DNA of 20,608 bases from DATGHS01 sp035307785 (GTDB lineage: Bacteria; Planctomycetota; Planctomycetia; Gemmatales; Gemmataceae). This document shows, one piece after another, positions 5,795 through 15,200 of the stretch. The stretch covers positions 1 to 20,608 of the forward strand of contig DATGHS010000509.1 in the NCBI GenBank assembly GCA_035307785.1, in the 5' to 3' direction. A model generated the notes under the pieces. The model had not been told where the DNA came from, ran no database searches, and worked only from the letters and a program-made list of their open reading frames with translations. Position 1 is the first letter of the stretch. Each line of letters begins with the position of its first letter. Made by a program: the position numbers and the translations under genes.

Positions 5795-7339
5795 ATGTCC
5801 CGCGAAAGATTCCACTCCGCGATCCTTGAACTCATTCGGCGAACGTCGGCGTATCTGCCGCCGGATGTCAACAATGTTTTGCAGATGCACCAGGCGCTCG
5901 AGCAGCAAGGCTCGAAGGCCGATCTCGCGCTGAAGCTGGTGGCCAGCAACATTGCTTTGGCCAAGAAACGCTCGGCGCCGATTTGCCAGGACACAGGCAC
6001 GATCACCTTTTACATCAAGACGCCAATCGGGTTTGACCATCTGGAATTGCAGGAGATCTGTTGCGATGCCGTGGTGGAAGCAACCAAGAAGGGCTATCTA
6101 CGGCAGAATTCGGTCGATAGCATCACCGAACGAAACAGCGGCAACAACCTGGGGCCCGGCAGCCCCGTCTTCCACTGGCACCAGCATCGCCTAAATCGCG
6201 TCGATATCCGCCTAATTCTTAAAGGCGGCGGTTGCGAGAACATGAGCGCGCAGTACTCGGTTCCAATTACGCTCAACGGCAAGCGGGCCGACCGCGATCT
6301 GAACGGCGTCTTCACCTGCATCATGGACGCGGTCTGGCAAGCCCAGGGCAAAGGTTGCGGCCCTGGATTTCTGGGTGTGTGCATCGGCGGCGACCGGGCC
6401 ACGGGCTACGAATTTGCCAAAGAACAGCTGCTGCGTGACCTCGACGATACCAACGCCGATCCGCGTCTCGCCGAACTCGAACGCCGCATACTCGAAGCCG
6501 CGAACAAGCTGAACATTGGCCCGATGGGCTTCGGCGGGCAATTGACCGTTGGCGGCTGTAAGATCGGCATGCGCAACCGGCTGCCGGCCTCGTTCTTCGT
6601 CAGCGTGTCGTACATGTGCTGGGCCTATCGCCGCCGCGGCGTCGTGCTCGACACGGAAGGCGAGGTGATCGATTGGCTCTATCAGGCTCGCGGCGAATTC
6701 GATCATGCGGATGAGAAGGCAAACGGTGAGACCGACCGCGTGGACCTTGGGCTGCCTTCCGGCGCCGACGCCGTGGTGCGCCTACAGACGCCCCTGACCC
6801 AAGCCGCAGTCCGCAAGCTCAAGGCCGGGGATATCGTCCTGCTTTCCGGCACCGTATTCACCGGCCGTGATGCGGTGCACAAGTACCTCTATCAGGGCGG
6901 CGAACTCGACGTTCTTCGCGATGCGGTGATCTACCATTGTGGCCCGGTGGTGCTCGAAGAGAACGGCACTTATCGCGTGGTAGCCGCAGGACCAACGACG
7001 TCGATTCGCGAAGAGCCCTACCAGGCCGAGATCATTGCCAAGTATGGCATCAAAGCAGTGATCGGCAAGGGCGGGATGGGCGCCAAAACGCTGGCTGCCT
7101 GCAAGGAACATGGCTGCGTCTATTTGCATGCCATCGGCGGCGCGGCGCAGATCTACGCTCAATGTGTACGCCGCGTGCCGCGCGTGTTCTTAAAGGAAAA
7201 GTTCGGCAGTCCGGAAGCGGTCTGGGAGATGGATGTGGAGCATTTTCCCGCCGTGGTGACCATGGATGCGCATGGACGCTCGCTGCACCAGGAGGTGGCC
7301 GATGATTCCAAGGGCCGGTTGCAAGCAGCCATTGCATGA
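5795..7339 (+). CDS. fumA: Class I fumarate hydratase (single chain, iron-sulfur)
   Basis: This enzyme interconverts fumarate and malate in the citric acid cycle with an oxygen-sensitive [4Fe-4S] cluster. The 514-aa chain fuses the alpha part (to about residue 300) and the beta part (LQTPLTQAAVRKLKAGDIV onward). Probable cluster cysteines are C64 (in ICQDTG), C188 (in KGCGPG) and C274 (in SYMCWAYRR), judged by the usual family positions. Other landmarks are LGPGSPVFHWH, NIGPMGFGGQLTVGG, LLSGTVFTGRDAVHKYL, the C-terminal VIGKGGMG and HAIGGAAQIYA. L-tartrate dehydratase is a close relative and cannot be fully excluded, but the one-chain form and metabolic context favour fumarase. ATG 5795 has no Shine-Dalgarno; CCCCTCTCATCAAAAT precedes it. 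It follows the sigma gene by 82 nt and a hairpin lies after it. Confidence 0.93.
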   Translation: MSRERFHSAILELIRRTSAYLPPDVNNVLQMHQALEQQGSKADLALKLVASNIALAKKRSAPICQDTGTITFYIKTPIGFDHLELQEICCDAVVEATKKGYLRQNSVDSITERNSGNNLGPGSPVFHWHQHRLNRVDIRLILKGGGCENMSAQYSVPITLNGKRADRDLNGVFTCIMDAVWQAQGKGCGPGFLGVCIGGDRATGYEFAKEQLLRDLDDTNADPRLAELERRILEAANKLNIGPMGFGGQLTVGGCKIGMRNRLPASFFVSVSYMCWAYRRRGVVLDTEGEVIDWLYQARGEFDHADEKANGETDRVDLGLPSGADAVVRLQTPLTQAAVRKLKAGDIVLLSGTVFTGRDAVHKYLYQGGELDVLRDAVIYHCGPVVLEENGTYRVVAAGPTTSIREEPYQAEIIAKYGIKAVIGKGGMGAKTLAACKEHGCVYLHAIGGAAQIYAQCVRRVPRVFLKEKFGSPEAVWEMDVEHFPAVVTMDAHGRSLHQEVADDSKGRLQAAIA

Positions 7340-7342
7340 AAG

Positions 7343-7364
7343 CCCAGGGACGGCGGTCCCTGGG
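7343..7364 (+). terminator. Perfect 9-bp hairpin between fumarase and FHA genes
   Basis: CCCAGGGAC (7343-7351) pairs with GTCCCTGGG (7356-7364) around GGCG, starting 3 nt after the fumarase stop. It is followed by GAAAAG, not a T-run, so it may attenuate or stabilise the 3' end rather than terminate fully. Confidence 0.45.
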
Positions 7365-7384
7365 GAAAAGACAAGAGGGGTGCC

Positions 7385-7972
7385 GTGAAAGTCAAACTGA
7401 TCGTCCTGGAAGGGAAGCACAAGGATCGTGAAATCCCGCTGCCAGAGACGATATTCATGATCGGCCGCGACAGGCAGTGCCATCTACGGCCGCATTGCGC
7501 GTCGGTCAGCAAATTGCATTGTGCGATTGCCGCATGGGCCGGCCAGGTGCGCGTGCGCGACCTTAAGAGTCGCAACGGTACATTCCTGAACGAACAGCGC
7601 ATCGAAGGCGAGGTCGTGGTGCACGACGGCGACCAGCTTCGGATCGGCACGCTCGTCTTTTCGTTTCGCATCAAGACCGATGACGGCGTACCGATTGGCG
7701 CGCCGATCAGTTCCGGCGACGTGCAATGGTTATTGGACTCGGCGAGCGACTCCGGGTTGCTGGGGCTAGCGAACCAGGCTACCTGCGAGACGGTGATTCC
7801 ACCGGAGCTGTTGAGCGATGCCAAAGTCAAGCTGAACGATCCGGCCCGGCAAACTGCGACCATGCCGGTGCTCACCATCAAAAACCCTGGCAACAAAGCT
7901 CTCTCGGCGGGAGAGCATCTGAAAACCTATTTCAAGCACGGCAAGCGTGGGGGCGCCGTGCGGCCAAAATAA
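7385..7972 (+). CDS. FHA-domain protein
   Basis: The gene encodes 195 aa. Residues about 5-95 form a forkhead-associated domain, a phosphothreonine-binding module: GR (27-28), SVSKLHC (S42, H45), VRDLKSRNGTFLN (N64-G65-T66) and the closing LRIGTLVFSFRI. The rest (100-195) has no recognised domain and is probably flexible, with a basic end (KHGKRGGAVRPK). It should bind a phosphothreonine partner in the cytoplasm. The start is GTG 7385, supported by AGAGGGG about 4 nt upstream; no ATG start gives the conserved strand 1 (VKLIVLEGKHKDREI). It lies 45 nt after fumarase and 17 nt before the desulfurase-family gene. The window also encodes a Ser/Thr kinase, but no partner can be assigned from sequence. 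Confidence 0.93.
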   Translation: MKVKLIVLEGKHKDREIPLPETIFMIGRDRQCHLRPHCASVSKLHCAIAAWAGQVRVRDLKSRNGTFLNEQRIEGEVVVHDGDQLRIGTLVFSFRIKTDDGVPIGAPISSGDVQWLLDSASDSGLLGLANQATCETVIPPELLSDAKVKLNDPARQTATMPVLTIKNPGNKALSAGEHLKTYFKHGKRGGAVRPK

Positions 7973-7977
7973 GCCGC

Positions 7978-7983
7978 TATAAT
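7978..7983 (+). promoter_or_regulatory. Candidate -10 box directly before the cysteine desulfurase start
   Basis: A perfect TATAAT ends 6 nt before ATG 7990, in the 17-nt gap after the FHA gene. Transcription would start at or very near the A of the ATG, giving a leaderless message. A -35 at normal spacing is not clear. CGGGA, 2 nt before the ATG, is a poor ribosome-binding site at that distance. Confidence 0.4.
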
Positions 7984-7989
7984 ACGGGA

Positions 7990-9129
7990 ATGATTTACCT
8001 CGATAACGCCGCCACCAGTTTTCCCAAGCCGGAAAGTGTTTATCAAGCGCTCGACGCCTTCGCCCGCCAAAGCCTCGCCAATCCCGGCCGGGCCGGGCAT
8101 AAAATGGCGCTGGCGGCCGAGCATACGCTCGACGAAGGACGGCATCGGCTCAACCAGTTCTTCCACGGACAGAGTCCCGAACAATTCATCTTCACACTCA
8201 ATTGCACCGATGCCTTAAACATGGCCTTCAAGGGCATTCTGCGCGCGGGCGATCATGTGATCACGACGAACCTGGAACACAACAGTGTGAGCCGGCCACT
8301 GCGAGCCATGGAGAAAGAGGGATTCATCGCGCTCACGCGCATTGCGGCCGACGAAGGTGGCACGATCGATCCCGATGCTATTCGCGGCGCCATTCAACCG
8401 AACACCAGGCTCGTAGCCGTCTCCCACGCCAGTAATGTTCTGGGCACGGTGCAACCAATTGCGGAAATCGGCCGCATCACCCGCGAACGTGATATTTTGT
8501 TTCTCGTGGATGCGGCCCAGACAGCCGGCGTCATTCCAATCGATGTTCAAGAGATGGGAATCGATCTTCTGGCCTTTCCAGGGCACAAGTCGCTCCTGGG
8601 CCCCACTGGCACGGGCGCGCTGTATGTGCGGCCGGGTTTGAAGCTCCGGGCCTGGCGGGAAGGCGGCACCGGCGGCGATTCGGCCAGCGAGACCCAGCCG
8701 AACATATGGCCATACTTCCTCGAAGGCGGCACGCCGAATGTGCTTGGCGTGGCGGGGCTTCTGGCCGGATTGAAGTATGTTGAGGAGCAGCGTTTGGACG
8801 CCATTCACCAGCACGAGGTGGAACTGGTGGAACGGCTGTGGCGGCGACTCGACGAACTGCCGGGATTTGAGGTGTTCGGCCACCGCGATCACGTGCAGCG
8901 GGTGGGCACCATCAGCTTCCGCTGCGAGGCGCTGCCGGCCGCGGAACTGGGCGGCGTCCTGGACCAGGCCTTCGACATTGCAATTCGCCCAGGGCTGCAC
9001 TGTGCGCCGTACGTTCACCGCGCCATCGGCACCTTTCCAGAAGGCGCGGTGCGCGTCAGCCCTGGGGCGTTCAACACCGAGGCCGAAATTGATCGCCTGG
9101 CCGATGCTCTAAGCGAAATCACATCGTAA
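7990..9129 (+). CDS. Cysteine desulfurase-family aminotransferase class V
   Basis: This 379-aa PLP enzyme should remove sulfur from L-cysteine as a persulfide and release alanine, or act on a related substrate such as selenocysteine. Family landmarks are the N-terminal MIYLDNAATSFPKP, NLEHNS (H98, stacks on PLP), VDAAQ (D174), the PLP lysine K200 in FPGHKSLLGPTGTG and the candidate catalytic C338 in RPGLHCAP. I recall this look from the standalone 'cysteine desulfurase family protein' group (TIGR01977) rather than classical IscS or SufS, so no symbol is given. An upstream in-frame extension to 7726 overlaps the FHA gene and is not protein-like; I chose ATG 7990. No IscU, SufE or ferredoxin gene adjoins it. 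It is convergent with the H1-like gene, 86 nt away. Confidence 0.9.
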   Translation: MIYLDNAATSFPKPESVYQALDAFARQSLANPGRAGHKMALAAEHTLDEGRHRLNQFFHGQSPEQFIFTLNCTDALNMAFKGILRAGDHVITTNLEHNSVSRPLRAMEKEGFIALTRIAADEGGTIDPDAIRGAIQPNTRLVAVSHASNVLGTVQPIAEIGRITRERDILFLVDAAQTAGVIPIDVQEMGIDLLAFPGHKSLLGPTGTGALYVRPGLKLRAWREGGTGGDSASETQPNIWPYFLEGGTPNVLGVAGLLAGLKYVEEQRLDAIHQHEVELVERLWRRLDELPGFEVFGHRDHVQRVGTISFRCEALPAAELGGVLDQAFDIAIRPGLHCAPYVHRAIGTFPEGAVRVSPGAFNTEAEIDRLADALSEITS

Positions 9130-9160
9130 GCGGAATTCCGCTAGAAATCTTCGCGTTTTC
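9129..9160 (+). terminator. Candidate terminator after the cysteine desulfurase-family gene
   Basis: The palindrome AGCGGAATTCCGCT (9129-9142) begins on the last base of the stop codon and can form a 5-bp stem with a 4-nt loop. A T-rich tract (CGTTTTCTTTTTTCG) follows about 11 nt later. The stem is short and the T-tract distant, so confidence is low. Confidence 0.35.
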
Positions 9161-9215
9161 TTTTTTCGCAGCGGCGGCCGCCGGTACACCACAGTGAACC
9201 GCGCTGGGCGTTGCA

Positions 9216-9977
9216 TTAATCCCCGCAATCGTTTGCGGCCGCACACTGGCCCGCGAACGGCTGCGTGATATGGCACCAGGTGCCGTCTTGCATCTGAATC
9301 CACACCACGATGTATTGCGTGATGGGCGGATTGGGCGGTTCGGCACAGACGGCCCCGGGAAGCGGGTCCACCGTGAAAGTAATTCCCGAGACCATGCCCG
9401 GCGTCGCGCCGGAATCTGGCGGCGAGCCTGGTGCAATGGGTTCGGGATTATGTGCGAACACTTCCGCCCGTACGTCTATGGGGCCGCGGCCAAACTGATC
9501 TGTGGCGACGCCCTGAGTGCAAATAGTACCGGTCGCCCGGTTGACGTTCGCGGGGCCGATAAATGGCAGCACGGGAAGGCGCAATTGCAGCTTGGTAGCC
9601 GGCGCCGTGGGAATGAACGTTTCGGCGACGATCGTTTCTTCGATTATCACTCCCGTGGGCAGCAAATCCGAATCCATCTCGGGCAGCGGCGGCGTGATCA
9701 GGTCGCGCTCCAGTGCCTCCATTGGCAATGCGGGCTTGCGGCTAGGCGCTTTCTTGCGCGCAGGCCTCGGTTTCTTGGCCGGCGCCTTCTTGCGCGCCGC
9801 AACCGTCGTGCGGCTGGCGGGTTTCTTTTTGGCTGGGGCTGGTTTGCCTTTGGGCTTCTTCTTCCGAACCAATCGAGCTTTGGAACCAGGCTTCTTCACC
9901 TTGGCGGCCGCCTGCACGGCCATCGACTTTTTCGATTTGGCGGCCGGCTTTCGTAGACTCGGCTTCTTCTTGGCCAT
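9216..9977 (-). CDS. Protein with histone-H1-like basic N-terminal tail and unknown C-terminal domain
   Basis: From ATG 9977 the protein is 253 aa. Residues 1 to about 85 are almost only Lys, Ala, Pro, Arg and Ser in H1-like repeats (KKPAAKSKK, APAKKKPAS, KKAPAKKPRPARKK). Residues about 86-125 are acidic and Pro-rich (MEALERDLITPPLPEMDSDLL). The rest alternates hydrophobic strands and Pro/Gly loops and holds five cysteines (ICTQG, AVCAEP, TWCHI, QCAAANDCGD). There is no signal peptide. I chose ATG 9977 over GTG 9983, which overlaps the kinase stop and sits too close to GGAAGGTGAG. The start lies 2 nt beyond the kinase stop (TGACCATG), so translation is probably coupled. Nucleic-acid binding by the tail is an inference from composition; the C-terminal domain is unrecognised. 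Confidence 0.82.
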   Translation of the reverse strand: MAKKKPSLRKPAAKSKKSMAVQAAAKVKKPGSKARLVRKKKPKGKPAPAKKKPASRTTVAARKKAPAKKPRPARKKAPSRKPALPMEALERDLITPPLPEMDSDLLPTGVIIEETIVAETFIPTAPATKLQLRLPVLPFIGPANVNRATGTICTQGVATDQFGRGPIDVRAEVFAHNPEPIAPGSPPDSGATPGMVSGITFTVDPLPGAVCAEPPNPPITQYIVVWIQMQDGTWCHITQPFAGQCAAANDCGD

Positions 9978-9979
9978 GG

Positions 9980-12013
9980 TCACTCACCTTCCTTAAAGAG
10001 CATGAACCGAAACTGCCGAAACGTGGTCGTGTTTTCGCTTTGAAACGTCCCAAACTGGCCTTTGTATTGCCGTGGAAAGGGGCTCTTGACTACCCGGTCT
10101 GTCAATTTCTCAAGCGGCTGCCCATTCCAGCGCACATCAGTTAGAAAATTATCCTGGCAACGGATGGACAAAGTGTACTCATGATTCTCCGGGTCCGCAA
10201 TACCGTCAGCGGCCAAAATGGCGGGAGCAATGGCAAAGCCATTGCCATTTCGCTCGCCGCGGAAATAGGTACGGATCAAACCATAGCGAAATTTTGGCGG
10301 TGGTGGTTGCGGCGTGCCCGGCTTGGGCGGCGGCAGCGGCGGATTGGGCTCTACCATGATGGCTTCATACGACCATTTCACCCATTCGCCGTTCTGCTTT
10401 TCACCCTCAAAGCCGAAAAAGATGCCGGTCTGGCCGCCCCAGTTTGCCTGAAACATCGCCACGTCCAATGTGAACGATTTGGCCTGCATGTCGCCGCACT
10501 TCAGAAGTCCCTGCGGACCGGAAAAAGTCGAGGTCAGCGCATCGCCATGGGGATTCCAGAATACTTTCGAATTCCCCGGATTTCCCCAAATGATCGGCTT
10601 GGGTTCATGCTTGAACGTGTGGTAATACTGGTCTGGTTCATAATGCTCCAGACTGACGACGGCTGGTTCTGCCTCCTCGCCACGTTCGCGGTGGAAAAGA
10701 TTGGACCAGAGCGGCCGGCCCAGGAAGCCGAGGCCGACGAGAACTACCAGGCAGCCGACGGCCCCCATCCAGCGTTGCCGGCGCCGGCGAGCGGATCGGT
10801 TTGCGGTACGCAATGACAGCGTATCGGCAGCCAGTTGCGGAGTCTCGCTGCCGGTGCTGCGAGCGCCCCCGTCCGCGGCCGATTCACGGACGAGCTTGGG
10901 CAAGTCGTGTCCGCGGCAAAACGGTTCCAGTTCCTCGACCAGGTTTCGTGCCGAGGCCGGCCGATCCTTGGGGTCCTTGGCCAGCAGCCTTTGCACCAGA
11001 TTACTTAATTCCGGCGGAATATCGGCCCGGAAATCGCTCAGCGCCGGCGGCGGTTGCATCGTATGGGCTTTGAACTTATGCGCCCGTGTGGTGCAGTCCG
11101 GTCCCTCAAATGTGGGCCGCCCGGTAAGCAATTGAAACAACGTGCAACCCAGGCTGTACAAATCTGCGGCCGGACCCACGCGGTGGGCATCGAAGATCTG
11201 TTCGGGGGACATGAAGTCGGGCGTGCCCACTACGGTCCAGGCGCCCGTGAGTGCCCCATCGTCGTCGTGATCCAATGGCAAACGTGCCAGACCCAAATCC
11301 AGAACCTTCACCACCCCGTCCGGCGTCACCATGAGATTCGAAGGCTTGCAATCGCGGTGCACCAGGCCGCAGGAGTGGATGTACGCCAGGCCGAGCGCTG
11401 CCTGCCGCACAATCTCGCAGGCGTCGGCCACGCGCAAGGGACCCGCCCGCTGGCTTAGCCGGTGCACGTTTTCGCCGGCGATGAAATCCATCACCAGAAA
11501 ATGGATGCCGGCATCTTCATTTGCATCGGTGGCGCGAACCAGGTTCGGATGATCGGCCAACATGCCACTGGCCTGCATTTCGCGGTCAAACCGGGCTTGC
11601 ATCAAGGAATCGTTGAGGCGATGCGGCTGTAGCGTCTTCAGGGCGACAATCCGGTTCAACCGAGTGTGGCGGGCATAGTAGATGTTGCCCATGCCGCCGC
11701 TGTTGACCAGTTCCAGGATTTCGTACGGCCCCAGTTGCTTGGGCAGCGGCGAATGATTCGCAATGCGGGCGCTGCCCTCGGCGGTATCGGCGGCTCCTTC
11801 TTCGGTCCGATTCAATCGGGCGCGCTCGGTGGGGGAACCACTCGGGCGCTCGCTCACCGATTTCGATTGGGCCGAAAGACGAAGCTGGCATTGCGTGCAG
11901 GCCGTTAGGTGCGTGGCCAGATGATCCCGGTCTGCGGCCTTCAATCTGCCCAGCGCGAACTCCCGCCAGACTTCCGGCGCCGGGCAATTCGTTTCCGACG
12001 GGGCGGGAGGCAT
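9980..12013 (-). CDS. Transmembrane Ser/Thr protein kinase with N-terminal zinc-finger-like motif
   Basis: The gene encodes 677 aa. Residues 31-42 (H31, H35, C39, C42) resemble the zf-HC2 zinc finger of anti-sigma factors. The kinase domain (about 96-370) has a glycine loop NSGGMGNIYYA (first Gly replaced by Asn), VALK with K126, the catalytic loop HRDCKPSN with D221 and N226, DLG at 239-241 where most kinases have DFG, and GTPDFMSPEQ at 263-272. A basic stretch and one membrane helix (about 415-437) follow. The extracytoplasmic part, about 240 aa, has an Asp/Trp/aromatic-rich beta look (FWNPHGDALTSTFSG, QTGIFFGFEG) and a Pro-rich linker; it may be a lectin-like sensor domain, but I cannot name it. 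ATG 12013 is preceded by GGGGAA. The next gene starts 2 nt after its stop. Confidence 0.93.
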   Translation of the reverse strand: MPPAPSETNCPAPEVWREFALGRLKAADRDHLATHLTACTQCQLRLSAQSKSVSERPSGSPTERARLNRTEEGAADTAEGSARIANHSPLPKQLGPYEILELVNSGGMGNIYYARHTRLNRIVALKTLQPHRLNDSLMQARFDREMQASGMLADHPNLVRATDANEDAGIHFLVMDFIAGENVHRLSQRAGPLRVADACEIVRQAALGLAYIHSCGLVHRDCKPSNLMVTPDGVVKVLDLGLARLPLDHDDDGALTGAWTVVGTPDFMSPEQIFDAHRVGPAADLYSLGCTLFQLLTGRPTFEGPDCTTRAHKFKAHTMQPPPALSDFRADIPPELSNLVQRLLAKDPKDRPASARNLVEELEPFCRGHDLPKLVRESAADGGARSTGSETPQLAADTLSLRTANRSARRRRQRWMGAVGCLVVLVGLGFLGRPLWSNLFHRERGEEAEPAVVSLEHYEPDQYYHTFKHEPKPIIWGNPGNSKVFWNPHGDALTSTFSGPQGLLKCGDMQAKSFTLDVAMFQANWGGQTGIFFGFEGEKQNGEWVKWSYEAIMVEPNPPLPPPKPGTPQPPPPKFRYGLIRTYFRGERNGNGFAIAPAILAADGIADPENHEYTLSIRCQDNFLTDVRWNGQPLEKLTDRVVKSPFPRQYKGQFGTFQSENTTTFRQFRFMLFKEGE

Positions 12014-12058
12014 GACGGCATTCCCCGATTTGTAAATCGTGCCGCAAGATTGGGAAGC

Positions 12059-12084
12059 GAACGTCGCTGCGGAGCGCGACGTTC
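12059..12084. repeat. 9-bp inverted repeat upstream of the kinase gene
   Basis: GAACGTCGC (12059-12067) and GCGACGTTC (12076-12084) are perfect reverse complements around TGCGGAGC, 46 nt upstream of the kinase ATG. It may be an operator, a leader hairpin or a small dispersed palindrome. No clear promoter could be named in the 75 bp between it and the RND terminator. Confidence 0.4.
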
Positions 12085-12121
12085 ATCATGATATCTGACT
12101 CGCAGCAAAAATCAGCCGGGG

Positions 12122-12210
12122 AACAGCAGAACGGTGAAAAAATTGACCCCGAAAGTACTGAGCCCGCCGCGCAAGCAAGGGACTGCCCTTGCTTGCGCGG
12201 CGGGCTCAGT
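12122..12210 (-). terminator. Perfect 25-bp hairpin ending the RND operon
   Basis: ACTGAGCCCGCCGCGCAAGC begins the left arm (12157-12181), which is the perfect reverse complement of 12186-12210 around the loop ACTG. On the minus strand it starts 6 nt past the stop of the second RND gene and is followed about 20 nt later by TTTTTT. The length, the perfection and the 3' position support transcription termination; the T-run is farther away than in textbook cases. Confidence 0.75.
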
Positions 12211-12216
12211 CGAGGC

Positions 12217-15200
12217 TTAGTGCACGGGAGCTACGGCCGGCAATGGTTCGTGCCCATGGCCATTGGCCGAGATCTTTTCGAGGTTCGTTTTCTTCGCGAT
12301 CTCGCTCTTCGCCGCGTCTTGTTTCGCGGCTTCGCGCCGATCCTTGAACCACTGGATCACGTAGTAAAACACCGGCGTGAGGAAGATGCCGAAGAGCGTG
12401 ACGCCGAGCATGCCGGCAAACACAGCCGTCCCGAGCGCGCGGCGCATTTCGGCCCCGGCCCCTTCGGAAATGACCAGCGGCACCACGCCGAGAATGAACG
12501 CGAACGAGGTCATAATGATGGGCCGCAAACGTAGTTTACAGGCTTCCAGGGTGGCGTTGGCGCGATCGGTGCCGGCCTCGCGGCGGGCCTTGGCGAATTC
12601 AACGATCAGGATCGCGTTCTTGCAGGCCAGCCCGACCAGCACCACGAAGCCGACCTGCGTGAAGATATTCACCTCCATCCGGGCGATCAGCACGCCGGCC
12701 ACCGAGCACAACAGGCACATCGGCACCACGAGAATCACCGCCAAGGGCAGCGACCAGCTTTCATACTGCGCCGCCAGAACCAGGAACACGAGGAGCACGG
12801 CCAGCGCGAAGACGTACATCGCGGTATTGCCGGTTTGCAGTTGCAAGTAGCCAAGCTCGGTCCATTCGTAGCGCATGGAGCGCGACAGGCTGTTCTGCAC
12901 CACGTCTTGCGTGCGCTCAATTGCCTGGCCGGAGCTGAGCCCGGGCGCGGGCGTCACGTTCACGGCGGCCGATGGGTACATGTTGTAGCGCATGATCAAC
13001 ACCGGCCCGCTACGTTCGTCGACTTTCATCAAGGTGCCAAGCGGCACCATTTTCCCGCGGCTGCCGCGCACTTTAAGTTGCTTCAAGTCTTCGATCTGCT
13101 GCCGGTAATCCGAGGCAGCCTGCACGTTCACCTGCCAGGTGCGGCCGAAGCGGTTGAAATCGTTCACATAGAGCGAACCCAGGTAAACTTGTAGCACGTT
13201 GAAGATTTCGCTGATGGGCACGCCTTTGGCCCGGGCTTCGGTACGGTCGATGTCCAGATACAGCCACGGTGTATTCGCGCGGAAACTGGTGTACACGCCT
13301 TTCAACCCGGGGGTTTGCGCGCCATGGACCACCACATCATCCGCCACGTTTTGCAACGGAATCATGCCGAGGTCGCTGCGGTCTTCGATCACGATCTTGA
13401 AACCGCCCGTGGTGCCCAATCCCTCGAGCGGTGGAGCGCCGAAGACGTTGACTACGCCGTCGGGAATGTCATCCTGCAACGCCGCTTGCAGATGCTCGGC
13501 AAGCGCATCGCCGGACAGGCCGGGCTTGAGCCGGTTCGGAAAGTCGTCGAGCATCACGAACATGGAGCCGAAGTTGGGAGCGTTGGCATTCAGCACCATG
13601 GACTGACCGGAGACGGCGACGGTGTGCTTGACGCCGGGCATGGCACGCGCAATTTGCTCGATGCGATCCATCACCTGCTCCGTGCGCTGCACGGAAGCAG
13701 AATCGGGAAGCTGCACGTTGACGAGCAGGTAACCCTTGTCCTGGGCCGGCAAAAAGCCTTTCGGCGTGATGGCGAAGCTGGCGTAGGTGAGTAGCAGCAA
13801 CCCGGCGTAAACTAGCAATGCGATCAGGCTGACGCGCAATAGGCCGCTCACGACTTTCACGTAGCCGCCCGTGGCCCAATTAAAGCCCTTGTTGAACACG
13901 CGGAACACGGTGCCCAGGATAAAGTTCAGCGGCTTGCTGAACACCGTGAGCACGCTTGCGCCAATCAGGACGGCCACCGTAATGGGCGCGTAGATCGGGT
14001 ATGCTGCCCAGAGATTTGCCGCGGCCGCCGGCAGATGCACCGCTGCCTTTTCGATCCACGGCGTCAGAAATTCCCAGCCGAGCCAACCGCCGATCAACGG
14101 ATACGCCAGAATCGGCAATGGCGGCGCGGTCTTTTTGTCGCGCGTACGCAACAACAAAGCCGTCAGGGCCGGGCTGAGCGTGAGCGAATTGAACGCGGAG
14201 AGCAACGTGCTTACGGCAATGGTCAACGCAAATTGCCGGAAGAACTGCCCCGTAATGCCCGCGATAAACGCGCACGGCACGAACACGGCGGTGAGCACGA
14301 GGCCTACCGCGATCACCGGACCGGATACCTGCCGCATCGCTTCCAGCGTGGCCTCGCGCGGCGGGAGGCCATGTTCGACGTGGTGCTCGACCGCTTCGAC
14401 GACGACGATGGCATCGTCCACTACGATGCCGATGGCTAACACGAGGCCAAACAGCGTGAGGTTATTCAAACTGAACCCGAAGACTGCCATCACCGCGAAC
14501 GTGCCGATGATGGCCACGGGCACGGCGACCAGCGGAATAATGGCCGAGCGCCAGTTCTGGAGGAATAACAGCACCACCACCGCCACGAGAATAACGGCGT
14601 CGCGCAAAGTCTTGAACACTTCCTTGATCGACTGGTAAATGAACGGTGTGGTGTCGTACACGATGGCGTAATCCACACCGTCGGGGAAGCGGGTCTTCAT
14701 CTCTCCCATCTTGTTGCGCACCCGCTGCGCGGTTTCGAGGGCGTTGGAGCCGGGCAACTGATAGATCGAAAGTGCCACCGACGGCTGGCCATTCAGGGTG
14801 CAGGTCTGGTCGTAGGCCTGGGCGCCGAGTTCGATGTCGGCCACGTCCGACAGACGGACCAAGCGGCCGGTCGGGTCGGTCTTTACCACCATGTCGGCAA
14901 ACTGGTCGACGTCGGTCAGCCGGCCCATCGTGTTCATCGTGAATTGAAACACCTGCCCGTTGGCAATCGGCGGCTGGCCAAGTTGCCCGGCAGCAACTTG
15001 CGTGTTCTGCTGCTCAATCGCATTCGTCACGTCGGCTGTGGACAGGCCGCGCATGGCCATGCGCTTCGGGTCGAGCCAAAGCCGCATGCTGTAATCGCGC
15101 TGACCCAGATAGGTGATGTCACCGACGCCGTTGAGACGCGAAAGCTCGTCCTTCAACTGAATGGTGGCGTAATTGCTCAGGTAGAGACTGTCACGGCTAT

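Noticed and set aside
7726..7989. N-terminal extension of the desulfurase-family frame
   Set aside because: It overlaps the FHA gene in another frame and reads as low-complexity out-of-frame sequence; MIYLDNAATSFPKP at 7990 is the family N-terminus.
9978..9983. GTG start at 9983 for the H1-like protein
   Set aside because: It overlaps the kinase stop and sits too near the GGAAGGTGAG site; ATG 9977 has better spacing.
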